Program-made: the position numbers and the translations under genes
The notes under the pieces: generated by a model
Database searches by the model: none
Told to the model about the DNA's origin: nothing
What the model saw: only the letters and a program-made list of their open reading frames with translations
NCBI GenBank assembly: GCA_903928755.1
Contig: CAIYSH010000081.1
Span: 1 to 11,819, forward strand
Reading direction: 5' to 3'
DNA length: 11,819 nucleotides
Source: an uncultured Alphaproteobacteria bacterium
Lineage (GTDB): Bacteria; Pseudomonadota; Alphaproteobacteria; Caulobacterales; Caulobacteraceae
Part shown: piece after piece, positions 1-7,102 of the stretch
Numbering within the stretch: the stretch's first letter is position 1
How the letters are laid out: each line of letters begins with the position of its first letter

Positions 1-647
1 AGTTTGACTGGCGCAAGGCCAATCCGGTGGGCTCCTTGAGTTTCCTGCAGGCGCATGGCGACCTTGTCGGGCTGTCTGCGGTCGGATTCCTGTTCCAGCT
101 GGCCCACACGGTCCTGCCGTCCATATTCGTGCTCTATGCCGGTTACCGCTATCACTGGACCAGTGACATCATCGGCCTGACCATGATGGGCACGGGCATA
201 CTGGGGGTTCTGGTCCAGATCTTCGCCGTCGGGCCGGTCGTCAAACGGATCGGCGAACGGGGCGCCCTGCTTCTGGGCACCATAGGCGGGGCGACAGGGT
301 TCCTGCTCTACGGCCTGTCGACCGAGGGCTGGATGTATCTTGCCGCGGCACCCGTCTTCGCCCTGACCAACTTCCTGCAGCCGGGCCTGCAGGGCCTGAT
401 GACCCGAAGGGTCGGACCGCAGGAACAAGGCCAGCTCCAGGGGGCCAATCAGGCCCTGCAGGGGATTGGCTCGGTTCTGGGGCCCTTGATTTTCAACGGC
501 ACCTTTGCCTGGGCCATACATCAGGACCGGACCCTGCACATGCCCGGCCTGCCGATCTTCATTGCTGCGGGCCTGCTGCTGAGCGCCTTCCTGATGGCGG
601 TGAAGGTGGGGCATGCACCTGAGCCGGTTGAGGCCGTGATCGCCTGA
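1..647 (+). CDS. TetA-type MFS efflux transporter, C-terminal half (5' end outside window)
   Basis: This is the 3' part of a major facilitator superfamily drug/H+ antiporter of the inner membrane. The first complete codon is at base 3, and the reading frame runs in from upstream without a stop. An internal GTG at 27 is therefore not the start, because the codons before it (FDWRKANP) match the cytoplasmic loop RWRQANP of the neighbouring paralogue. About six hydrophobic segments remain, which is the second half of a 12-helix MFS protein. Near the end, MTRRVGPQEQGQLQGA is the loop typical of the Tet(A) group, followed by a GPLIF helix. The substrate cannot be told: many proteins of this group are called tetracycline efflux without proof. 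It lies in tandem with a paralogue at 825-2069. The family call is secure, the substrate unknown. Confidence 0.9.
   Translation, partial: FDWRKANPVGSLSFLQAHGDLVGLSAVGFLFQLAHTVLPSIFVLYAGYRYHWTSDIIGLTMMGTGILGVLVQIFAVGPVVKRIGERGALLLGTIGGATGFLLYGLSTEGWMYLAAAPVFALTNFLQPGLQGLMTRRVGPQEQGQLQGANQALQGIGSVLGPLIFNGTFAWAIHQDRTLHMPGLPIFIAAGLLLSAFLMAVKVGHAPEPVEAVIA
144..160 (+). repeat. 17-base exact repeat, copy 1 (within MFS gene 1)
   Basis: TACCGCTATCACTGGAC is identical to bases 1569-1585 in the paralogous MFS gene. It encodes the shared YRYHWT motif after the first transmembrane segment of the C-terminal half. It shows that the two genes are paralogues and is a short stretch of identity at which they could recombine. 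Confidence 0.9.
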
Positions 648-824
648 CCTTGCCAATGCCTGACCGGGGGTATTAAGCTGAACCCATGATCGGGATCGAG
701 ACCATGACAGCCTAGACGCCGCCGGCAGGGATATGTCCCGCGCCAGAGCGTCCGCGTCGGCCTGCCCGCAGGCCGGGTAGCTTTCCTTGCCGGTTTGACC
801 GGTAACCTTTCCGGGTTTTCAGTC
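648..824 (+). other. 177-base gap between the two MFS genes
   Basis: I see no convincing gene here. The gap contains a strong stem-loop (758-775), a smaller one around GGGATATGTCCC (about 728-739), and a nine-codon open frame at 686-715 without a good ribosome site. Before the downstream ATG there is a run of CCGG-containing words (about 790-815) that could be an operator for a local regulator, but no clean inverted repeat stands out. A promoter for the second MFS gene probably lies here; I cannot place its -35 and -10 boxes. Confidence 0.6.
758..775 (+). terminator. GC-rich stem-loop, possible weak terminator after MFS gene 1
   Basis: CGGCCTG, loop CCCG, CAGGCCG forms a perfect seven-base-pair stem with a four-base loop. 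It sits about 110 bases after the stop of the first MFS gene and 50 bases before the start of the second. It is followed by GGTAGCTTTCCTT rather than a clean T run, so it is at best an imperfect intrinsic terminator. It could also act as a leader structure of the downstream gene. Confidence 0.3.
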
Positions 825-2069
825 ATGTCTCAATCCGAAATCCCGGCCTCCCGCCGGGCAGGTCTCGCCTTCATCGCGGTGACCGTCTGTCTGGATGTGG
901 TCTCCCACACCATTGTCTTTCCGGTTCTGCCGCACCTGGTGGAGCAGTTGCTGCATGGCGACCGCCCCGGGGCAGCCCGCTGGGTGGGGGTTCTGTTCGC
1001 AGGCTGGTCACTGGCCCAGTTCTTTGCGGCCCCGGTGCTTGGCATGTTGTCGGATCGATACGGTCGTCGGCCGGTCATCCTGATATCCGTCTTCGGCCTG
1101 GCCCTGGATCTCGTGGTGACGGCCCTGGCACCAACCCTGACCTGGCTTTTCATTGCAAGGGTCATTTGCGGTCTGACGGCCGGAGCGCAGACAGCGGCCA
1201 TGGCCTATGTCGCCGACATCACCCCGGCGGAGGATCGAACACAGCGTTATGGCCTGCTGAATGCGGCGGCCTGGACAGGAGTCATTCTCGGCCCGGCTCT
1301 CGGCGGTGTGCTCGGGGCTCTCGACATGCGGGCCCCGTTCTGGGTGGCGGCGGCGGTCGCCCTGGTCAATGGTCTCTACGGCCTGATCGTGCTTCCGGAG
1401 TCACTGCCCCGGGAAAGCCGGGCACCCCTGCGCTGGCGGCAGGCCAATCCTTGGGCCAGCCTGACCCTGCTTAGGGAACGGCAAGGGCTTCTGGTCCTTG
1501 GGGTTGTCCTGCTTCTGCTCTGGTTCGCGGGTCAGTCGATCAACAGCGTTTTCGTGCTCTACACAGACTACCGCTATCACTGGACGCCCATGGCGCTGGG
1601 GATTTTCTGCAGTGCCCTGGCTGTCGGCAACATCCTTGTGCAGACCCAGCTGGCCAGTCGCGCGGCCAGGCGTCTTGGCGAACGGACAACCGTGCTGGCG
1701 GGCCTGGCTTTCCAGGTGGCCGGATTCATCGCCATAGGACTGGCCCCAACGGGGATCCTGTTCTGGCTGGCCAATATCCCGATGATCCTGTCCAGTATTG
1801 CAGGACCGGCCCTGCAGGCCATGATGACCTCCCGGGTTCATCCCGATGAACAGGGCAGGCTGCAGGGGGCCATGGGGTCCATAGGCAGCATGACCGGCCT
1901 GGTTGCCCCCGTTGCCTTCACCCAGCTCTTTGCCTGGGCCATCAGTCTGGGCCATGGGCCTGGGTGGTCAGGCCTGACCATTCTGGCAGGCGCCGTCCTG
2001 AGCGCCTTCGCCTGGGGCCTGGTGCTGATTTCCAGACGGGAGGTCGAGCCAGGATTGTCAGGGAATTGA
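825..2069 (+). CDS. TetA-type MFS drug/H+ antiporter, full length
   Basis: This is a complete 414-residue inner-membrane transporter of the 12-helix MFS (Tet/TCR) group, expected to exchange a small molecule for protons. Visible motifs are motif A, GMLSDRYGRRP (residues 73-83, loop 2-3); the antiporter motif C, GPALGG (156-161, helix 5); a charged central loop around 195-220; YRYHWT (249-254); and the Tet-type loop SRVHPDEQGRLQGA (336-349). The ATG at 825 is chosen over an in-frame TTG at 795 because the extension (MTGNLSGFSV) is not typical of the family; no strong ribosome site precedes either. It is a diverged tandem paralogue of the gene at 1-647, sharing segment order and several peptides. 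No regulator gene (TetR, MarR or LysR) is adjacent in the window. The substrate is unknown. Confidence 0.92.
   Translation: MSQSEIPASRRAGLAFIAVTVCLDVVSHTIVFPVLPHLVEQLLHGDRPGAARWVGVLFAGWSLAQFFAAPVLGMLSDRYGRRPVILISVFGLALDLVVTALAPTLTWLFIARVICGLTAGAQTAAMAYVADITPAEDRTQRYGLLNAAAWTGVILGPALGGVLGALDMRAPFWVAAAVALVNGLYGLIVLPESLPRESRAPLRWRQANPWASLTLLRERQGLLVLGVVLLLLWFAGQSINSVFVLYTDYRYHWTPMALGIFCSALAVGNILVQTQLASRAARRLGERTTVLAGLAFQVAGFIAIGLAPTGILFWLANIPMILSSIAGPALQAMMTSRVHPDEQGRLQGAMGSIGSMTGLVAPVAFTQLFAWAISLGHGPGWSGLTILAGAVLSAFAWGLVLISRREVEPGLSGN
1569..1585 (+). repeat. 17-base exact repeat, copy 2 (within MFS gene 2)
   Basis: Identical to bases 144-160 in the first MFS gene and encodes the same YRYHWT motif. 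Confidence 0.9.
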
Positions 2070-2131
2070 TTCCGTTGCCATGTTTGCGCCAGAAATCCCT
2101 GCTGACTGCAATCGTCTCCAATAATTCCGGA

Positions 2132-3553
2132 ATGTCCATGCACGCCCATCGCGTCCTGATCCCCGCTTTGATCCTACTTGCTGCCTGCTCGGACCCGTCT
2201 TCGCGGTCCAATGCCCAGCAGCCGGCCCTGGCCCAGCCGACCCGTGCCGCGCCCAGCGAAGCCCTGACCATGAAGGCCTCCTTTGCCCCGGTCGTGAAGC
2301 GCGCAGCCCCGGCCGTGGTGAACATCTCGTCCAAGCGCCTGGTCCGGCAGTCCAATGATCCCTTCTGGGAGTTTTTCGGCCTCGGCGCGCCCCAGAACCG
2401 CATTGAGGGTTCCCTCGGCTCCGGGGTCATTGTCCGGTCGGACGGCATCATCGTCACCAATAACCATGTCATTGCAGGCGGACAGGAAATCACCGTCGCC
2501 CTGTCGGACCGCCGCGAGTTTCCGGCCAAGGTGCTGCTTTCCGACCCCCGGCTGGACCTGGCCGTGCTGAAAATCGATGCCGGTGCAGAGCGCTTGCCGG
2601 TCCTGGCCATCGACGATTCCGGCGAGGCCCAGGTCGGTGATCTGGTCCTGGCCATAGGTGACCCCTTTGGTGTCGGTCAGACCGTGACCAACGGGATCAT
2701 CTCGGCCCTCAACCGGACAGCTGACCCCAATGGCGAGGCGGTCACCGCTTATATCCAGACTGACGCGGCCATTAATCCCGGCAATTCCGGCGGGGCTCTG
2801 GTGGACATGGACGGTGACCTGATCGGTGTGAACAGTTTCATTGTCTCCCGCTCGGGGACATCCTCTGGGGTCGGCTTTGCCGTGCCTGCGGCCATGGTCC
2901 GGCGGGTCGTCGAAACCGCGGCCGGGGGCGGTCATACCCTGGTGCGGTCCTGGCTCGGGGCGCACACCCAGACCGTGACCGGTGAAATTGCCAAGTCTCT
3001 TGGACTGCCATCGCCACAGGGGGCCCTTGTTGCTGACATCTGGCCAGGTGGCGCGGCCGATCGGGCTGGCCTCAGGCAGGGCGATGTCATCACCGCGGTG
3101 AATGGCCGGCCGGTCATTGATGCGTCCACGGTGTCCTATGCCGTTGGAGCCGTCCGTCCGGGGGACACGCTAAAGGTCGGTATCCGCAGGGGAAGTGCCA
3201 ATCAGGTCCTGACCTTCCGTGCCGAAGCCCCGCCGGCGACACCTGCGCGCGATGAGCAGCTGCTGCAGGGACGCCACCCGTTTGACGGGGCCACCGTAGT
3301 CAATCTGTCGCCGGCCGTGGCCGATGAACTGGGTCTGGATCCATTTCTGGGCAAGGGGGTCATGGTGTTCAAAATCGGTCGGGGCTTTGCCCTCAATGCC
3401 GGCATCCAGCCGGGAGACCTGATCAGAAGGATCAATGGCCGCGACATCGGCAATGTTGCCGACATGCGCTCAGCCCTGTCTGCGCCGGGCGGCCAGTGGC
3501 AGGTGACGATCATCCGTGGGGGGCAGGAAATCACGGGGACCTTCCGCACCTGA
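2132..3553 (+). CDS. degP: Do/DegP (HtrA)-family serine protease, predicted lipoprotein
   Basis: This is a periplasmic serine endopeptidase and chaperone of the Do/HtrA family, which degrades misfolded envelope proteins. From the ATG at 2132 it has 473 residues (a second in-frame ATG lies at 2138). The open frame extends to 1964, but that part overlaps the MFS gene and lacks a signal peptide. Residues 1-19 form a lipoprotein signal ending in the lipobox LAAC, with Cys19 and then Ser at +2, which predicts outer-membrane sorting under the Lol rule. The trypsin-like domain spans about 48-265, with catalytic His112 (NNHVI), Asp142 (LDLAVL) and Ser219 (NPGNSGG). PDZ1 is about 273-365 and PDZ2 about 387-470. 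The length fits two-PDZ DegP/MucD proteins. Most DegP relatives are soluble, so the lipid anchor is notable. I found no clear stress-sigma promoter in the 62-base gap upstream. rarA follows after 24 bases. Confidence 0.93.
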   Translation: MSMHAHRVLIPALILLAACSDPSSRSNAQQPALAQPTRAAPSEALTMKASFAPVVKRAAPAVVNISSKRLVRQSNDPFWEFFGLGAPQNRIEGSLGSGVIVRSDGIIVTNNHVIAGGQEITVALSDRREFPAKVLLSDPRLDLAVLKIDAGAERLPVLAIDDSGEAQVGDLVLAIGDPFGVGQTVTNGIISALNRTADPNGEAVTAYIQTDAAINPGNSGGALVDMDGDLIGVNSFIVSRSGTSSGVGFAVPAAMVRRVVETAAGGGHTLVRSWLGAHTQTVTGEIAKSLGLPSPQGALVADIWPGGAADRAGLRQGDVITAVNGRPVIDASTVSYAVGAVRPGDTLKVGIRRGSANQVLTFRAEAPPATPARDEQLLQGRHPFDGATVVNLSPAVADELGLDPFLGKGVMVFKIGRGFALNAGIQPGDLIRRINGRDIGNVADMRSALSAPGGQWQVTIIRGGQEITGTFRT

Positions 3554-3577
3554 GGCAAAGCCTGATACAGCCCTGCC

Positions 3578-4879
3578 ATGGCAGATCTCTTTGAAGCGGC
3601 AGGACTGACATCGCAGGCACCTTCGCCCCTGGCAGATCGTCTGCGCCCTCAGACCCTGGGCGATGTGGTGGGGCAGGACCATCTGCTTGGCGCAGAGGGG
3701 CCCATTGGCCGGATGGCGGCCGCTAAGCGGCTGTCGTCCATGATCCTGTGGGGCCCTCCTGGCACCGGCAAGACAACGATTGCCCGTCTGCTGGCCAGGG
3801 CGGCGGGCTATGAATTCCAGCAATTGTCTGCTGTTTTCTCCGGTGTGGCGGACCTGAAGAAGGCCTTTGAACAGGCGCGGGTCCGCCGGTCTGCCGGCCA
3901 GTCAACCCTGCTGTTTGTCGACGAAATCCACCGCTTCAATCGTGCCCAGCAGGATGGATTCCTGCCCTTCGTCGAGGAAGGCATCGTCACCCTGGTCGGG
4001 GCAACCACCGAGAATCCGTCTTTCGAACTCAATGGTGCCTTGCTGTCCCGGGCCCAGGTCTATGTGCTCAGGCGCCTGGACGAGGAGGCACTCGAGGCCC
4101 TGCTTGCCAAGGCAGAGGTCCATGAAGCCAGACCCCTGCCACTGGACGTCGAGGCGCGCGCCGCTCTGATCGCCATGGCCGATGGTGATGGCCGCTATCT
4201 GCTGACCCTGGCTGAGACCCTGTTCAATGTCGGCACCGCCCACCCTCTGGATCCCCAGGGGCTCAGCCTGTTCCTCCAGAAGCGCAGCCCGGCCTACGAC
4301 AAGGACCGGGAGGGGCACTACAACCTCATTTCCGCCCTGCACAAATCCATTCGGGGCTCGGATCCCGACGCGGCCCTCTACTGGCTGGCGCGCATGCTGG
4401 AGGGCGGGGAGGATCCCCTGTTCATTGCCCGTCGATTGATCCGGGCGGCCATGGAAGACATTGGGGAAGCCGATCCCATGTCTCTGGTGCTCGCGAACGC
4501 GGCCAAGGATGCTTACGACTTTCTTGGCAGTCCGGAGGGCGAGATTGCCCTGGCCCAGGTGGTGGTGCATCTGGCCTCCGCGCCCAAGTCCAACGCGGTC
4601 TATGCTGCCTATAATGCCGCGCGAAAGGCAGCCCGGGAGACCGGCTCCCTCGCACCGCCAGCCCACATCCTCAACGCGCCAACCAGGCTGATGAAAGACC
4701 TGGGTTATGGCCAGGGTTATGCCTATGACCACGACGTTCCTGGAGGGTTTTCGGGCCAGAACTATTTTCCGGACGGCATGGCCCGGCGTAAATTCTACGA
4801 CCCCAAGGGCGAAGGTGTTGAAGGCCGGATCAAGGAACGCCTCGATCGTTGGGCCCAGACGCGCAAGGACACAAAGTGA
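3578..4879 (+). CDS. rarA: Replication-associated recombination protein RarA (MgsA), AAA+ ATPase
   Basis: RarA is a cytoplasmic AAA+ ATPase of the clamp-loader clade (the bacterial relative of Mgs1/WRNIP1) that acts at stalled replication forks and DNA ends. The 433-residue protein is the usual length. It shows Walker A GPPGTGKT (59-66), Walker B LLFVDEIHRFN (111-121, Asp115 and Glu116), sensor 1 GATTENPSF (141-149) and a likely arginine finger Arg158 in LLSRAQVY. The C-terminal half carries the MgsA lid and tetramerisation domain, with the family-typical HYNLISALHKSIRGSD and the ending GYAYDHDVPGG...QNYFPD. The ATG at 3578 lies 24 bases after degP, so co-transcription is likely. The stop overlaps the GTG of the next gene by GTGA, suggesting translational coupling. 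Confidence 0.96.
   Translation: MADLFEAAGLTSQAPSPLADRLRPQTLGDVVGQDHLLGAEGPIGRMAAAKRLSSMILWGPPGTGKTTIARLLARAAGYEFQQLSAVFSGVADLKKAFEQARVRRSAGQSTLLFVDEIHRFNRAQQDGFLPFVEEGIVTLVGATTENPSFELNGALLSRAQVYVLRRLDEEALEALLAKAEVHEARPLPLDVEARAALIAMADGDGRYLLTLAETLFNVGTAHPLDPQGLSLFLQKRSPAYDKDREGHYNLISALHKSIRGSDPDAALYWLARMLEGGEDPLFIARRLIRAAMEDIGEADPMSLVLANAAKDAYDFLGSPEGEIALAQVVVHLASAPKSNAVYAAYNAARKAARETGSLAPPAHILNAPTRLMKDLGYGQGYAYDHDVPGGFSGQNYFPDGMARRKFYDPKGEGVEGRIKERLDRWAQTRKDTK
4865..4869 (+). promoter_or_regulatory. Ribosome binding site that fixes the start of the RluA-family gene
   Basis: AAGGA lies six bases before the GTG at 4876 and within the end of rarA. It decides between this GTG and an upstream in-frame TTG at 4849, which would add nine unconserved residues. 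Confidence 0.7.
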
Positions 4880-5592
4880 TCGTCCTCAGCCCTGAAGAAA
4901 CCGCCTTTGTCCGCGGCCTGGTCATTTTCGAGGACGCCCATATCCTGGCGCTCAACAAGCCGGCGGGACTGTCAAGTCAGGGCGGTCGGGGGCAGGTGCA
5001 CACCCTGGACGAACTGGTCTGGGCCTTCGCCAGGCCGGGCAAGGCGAGGCCACGGCTGATCCATCGTCTGGACCGTGATACCTCCGGCGTCATCCTCACG
5101 GCGAAGACCAAGCCAGCGGCAGGATTCCTCGGCAAGGCCATGATGGCGCGGAAGTTTTCCAAGACCTATCGCGCCATTGTCACCCCTGGCGCGCCGGTCC
5201 CCCGGGAGGGCCTGATCACCGAGCCCCTGCGCCGGGATGAGGCGGGGCGGGAAGCCTATATGCGGATTTGCGCCCCTGATCATCCAGACGCCGAGACCGC
5301 CGAAACCCGCTATCGCACCCTGGCCATGACCGAGACCTGTGCCCTGCTGGACCTCGCCCCGCAGACCGGGCGGATGCACCAGTTGCGGGTCCATCTGGCC
5401 TCCATGGGCCGGCCCATCGCCGGAGATGCCCGGTATGGCGGAGCCCTGGCAGTAGATGGTGTCGCTGTGCCCAGGCTGATGCTGCATGCTGCGGCCCTGC
5501 GCTTTCCTCATCCCGATGGCGGCAGTCAGCGCATTGAGGCACCCACCCCGCCCGACATGGCCGAAATCCTCAAGGCCCTGTCATTGGGTTAG
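4876..5592 (+). CDS. RluA-family RNA pseudouridine synthase, short form without S4 domain
   Basis: This cytoplasmic enzyme isomerises uridine to pseudouridine in rRNA or tRNA. From the GTG at 4876 it has 238 residues and consists of the catalytic domain alone. Visible motifs are the N-terminal LALNKPAGLSSQGG (24-37), the catalytic HRLDRDTSG (63-71, nucleophile Asp66) and the C-terminal PQTGRMHQLRVHLASMGRP (162-180) followed by GDARYGG. No S4 domain precedes the catalytic domain, as in E. coli RluA, so the RNA target cannot be assigned from sequence alone. The start overlaps the rarA stop (GTGA), and crcB begins 40 bases downstream. A second, longer RluA-family enzyme lies on the other side of crcB. 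Confidence 0.93.
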   Translation: MIVLSPEETAFVRGLVIFEDAHILALNKPAGLSSQGGRGQVHTLDELVWAFARPGKARPRLIHRLDRDTSGVILTAKTKPAAGFLGKAMMARKFSKTYRAIVTPGAPVPREGLITEPLRRDEAGREAYMRICAPDHPDAETAETRYRTLAMTETCALLDLAPQTGRMHQLRVHLASMGRPIAGDARYGGALAVDGVAVPRLMLHAAALRFPHPDGGSQRIEAPTPPDMAEILKALSLG

Positions 5593-5632
5593 CGCCCTTT
5601 GCTCTGCAGCCGCGTCCGGCGCATAAGGGGGC

Positions 5633-6016
5633 ATGAACAAGTTTTTCCTCGTGGCCCTTGGCGGGGCAGTGGGCTCGGTGGCCCGCTACGCCCTGGGCGG
5701 CCTGACCCTGCGCTGGTTCGGACCCGGATGGCCGTATGGCACCTTCGCGGCAAACCTGGCGGGCGGCTGTCTGATCGGGCTGCTGGCCGGTTTTCTGGCC
5801 CACAAGGGGGGGGGCGATCAGGAGCGCGTGCGTCTCCTGCTGCAGGTGGGCGTGCTTGGAGGGTTCACGACCTTTTCGGCCTATTCCCTGGAAACGGCTC
5901 TGATGATTGAACGCAAGACCTATGGCGCTGCTGTCGGCTATGCTGTCGGCTCGGTCGTGCTGTCCATCCTGGCCGTTTTTGCCGGTCTGATGATTGCGCG
6001 GAAGGTCTTCGCATGA
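5633..6016 (+). CDS. crcB: Fluoride ion channel CrcB/Fluc
   Basis: This is a small inner-membrane channel that exports fluoride as a dual-topology dimer. The 127-residue length and four hydrophobic segments are typical. Conserved elements visible are GGAVGSVARY (10-19, with Arg18), GTFAANLAGG (36-45, with the pore Asn41) and GGFTTFSAYSLE (76-87), which holds the sodium site and pore Phe/Ser residues. A purine-rich AAGGGGG (5625-5631) lies almost against the ATG at 5633. No fluoride riboswitch is recognisable in the 40-base gap upstream, so expression is probably operonic and constitutive. The gene overlaps the downstream synthase by ATGA. Codons 59-61 lie in a run of nine G. Confidence 0.96.
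   Translation: MNKFFLVALGGAVGSVARYALGGLTLRWFGPGWPYGTFAANLAGGCLIGLLAGFLAHKGGGDQERVRLLLQVGVLGGFTTFSAYSLETALMIERKTYGAAVGYAVGSVVLSILAVFAGLMIARKVFA
5806..5814 (+). repeat. Run of nine G inside crcB
   Basis: Nine consecutive G encode part of Lys58 and Gly59-61 (HKGGGD) in the loop between transmembrane segments 2 and 3 of CrcB. It is the longest homopolymer in the window. A gain or loss of one base would shift the frame before the essential GGFTTFS motif. Confidence 0.9.
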
Positions 6017-6996
6017 AGGAAGTCCGCACCCTGCATGTGGATGCCGGTGAAGACGGTGTGCGTCTGGACCGCTGGTTCAAACGTCGCTGGCCACACCTGA
6101 ACCACATCCAGATCCAGAAGCTGGCCCGCTCGGGACAGATCCGGGTCGATGGTGCCCGTGCCAAGCCCGATACCCGACTGTCGGCCGGAGCACAGATCCG
6201 CGTGCCGCCCCTTCCGGACGCACCGGCGCCGGGCGAGCGCGAGAAGCAACTCGATTCCCGGGACACCGCCTTTGCAAAGAGCCTGGTGCTCTTTGAGGAC
6301 GAGGAGGTCCTGGTCCTCAACAAGCCCGCCGGCCTTGCCGTGCAGGGTGGCACCAAAACCAAACACCATATCGACCGCCTGCTGAGCGCCTGGGGCGAGG
6401 GACTTGAGCGGCCCCGGCTGGTTCACCGCCTGGACCGCGATACCTCAGGCGTGCTCGTCCTTGGCAAGACGCCGGGCGCTGCGGCCAAGCTGGCGGGCGC
6501 GTTTGCCCGACGCAAGGCCCAGAAGACCTACTGGGCTCTGGTCATGGGTCACCCCCGGCCTCAGGACGGCATACTGTCACTCCCATTGATCAAGAAGGGC
6601 GTCGGGGATCGCGAAATGGTGGTGCCCGCCGAGCCCAAGGAGCCGGGCTCCGAAGCTGCCGAGACCGAATTCACCATGATTTCGAGGGCGGGTGCGCGGG
6701 TTGCCTGGATGGCTCTGCGCCCCCATACCGGACGGACCCACCAGTTGAGGGTCCACATGCTGGCCATGGGCCACCCCATTCTGGGTGATCCGAAATACAA
6801 GAACGCCGAGTCCGTTGAGCTGTCCGGCCCGCTCAAACTTCAGCTGCATGCGCGCCGCCTGAGCCTGCCGCATCCCTCCCGGGGGACTCTGGTGCTCGAG
6901 GCACCGATCAGCCCGGAAATGAAGGCCGGCTTTGCCAGGTTCGGCTTTGATCCACACGAGGCTGACCCGGATCCCTTCGCCAAGAAGCGTCGCTAG
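6013..6996 (+). CDS. rluC: RluC-type 23S rRNA pseudouridine synthase with S4 domain
   Basis: A 327-residue pseudouridine synthase of the RluA family, RluC/RluD type, which modifies 23S rRNA. The N-terminal S4 RNA-binding domain covers about residues 14-65 (RLDRWFKRRWPHL, then ARSGQIRVDGARAK). The catalytic domain follows from about 88, with LVLNKPAGLAVQGG (100-113), the catalytic HRLDRDTSG (138-146, Asp141) and RPHTGRTHQLRVHMLAMGHP (236-255). The C-terminus is rich in charged residues (FDPHEADPDPFAKKRR). The ATG at 6013 overlaps the crcB stop (ATGA), so translation is probably coupled. RluC is the usual annotation for this gene next to crcB in alphaproteobacteria; the exact uridines modified are inferred. 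A 106-base gap separates it from the ATP12 gene. Confidence 0.92.
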   Translation: MKEVRTLHVDAGEDGVRLDRWFKRRWPHLNHIQIQKLARSGQIRVDGARAKPDTRLSAGAQIRVPPLPDAPAPGEREKQLDSRDTAFAKSLVLFEDEEVLVLNKPAGLAVQGGTKTKHHIDRLLSAWGEGLERPRLVHRLDRDTSGVLVLGKTPGAAAKLAGAFARRKAQKTYWALVMGHPRPQDGILSLPLIKKGVGDREMVVPAEPKEPGSEAAETEFTMISRAGARVAWMALRPHTGRTHQLRVHMLAMGHPILGDPKYKNAESVELSGPLKLQLHARRLSLPHPSRGTLVLEAPISPEMKAGFARFGFDPHEADPDPFAKKRR

Positions 6997-7102
6997 ATCC
7001 CGCTGTGCCCACGGGGCGCGGTTCCTGCCTTGCGCAATCCGGCTCCAGGCCTCATTTCCACGGCGGCAGGTCCGCATGGTGGCGATGACCGGAGGACGAC
7101 GC
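6997..7102 (+). other. 106-base gap between rluC and the ATP12 gene
   Basis: No gene is visible. In-frame ATGs at 7076 and 7085 could extend the ATP12 protein, but neither has a good ribosome site. No clear promoter boxes or terminator can be placed. Confidence 0.5.
7091..7095 (+). promoter_or_regulatory. Strong ribosome binding site that fixes the ATP12 gene start
   Basis: GGAGG lies seven bases before the GTG at 7103. It is the best Shine-Dalgarno match in the window and favours this GTG over the upstream in-frame ATGs at 7076 and 7085. Confidence 0.75.

Noticed and set aside
686..715. Nine-codon open frame (MIGIETMTA) in the gap before the second MFS gene
   Set aside because: No ribosome site, no attenuator-like structure and no codon pattern linked to an antibiotic; chance is sufficient.
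790..815. Operator made of CCGG words before the second MFS gene
   Set aside because: The words GGTT/AACC and CCGGT recur but do not form a symmetrical site, and no regulator gene is adjacent.
1964..2131. N-terminal extension of the DegP frame to 1964
   Set aside because: The extension overlaps the MFS gene and would bury the lipoprotein signal peptide that begins at 2132.
1942..2655. Minus-strand open frame across the MFS-degP junction
   Set aside because: It overlaps two well-supported genes, and its Arg/Ser-rich product resembles nothing known.
3902..4732. Long open frame (276 codons) on the minus strand opposite rarA
   Set aside because: Antisense to conserved RarA motifs, with no family features; a composition shadow.
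5593..5632. Fluoride riboswitch upstream of crcB
   Set aside because: The gap is only 40 bases, and I see none of the conserved crcB-motif pseudoknot elements.
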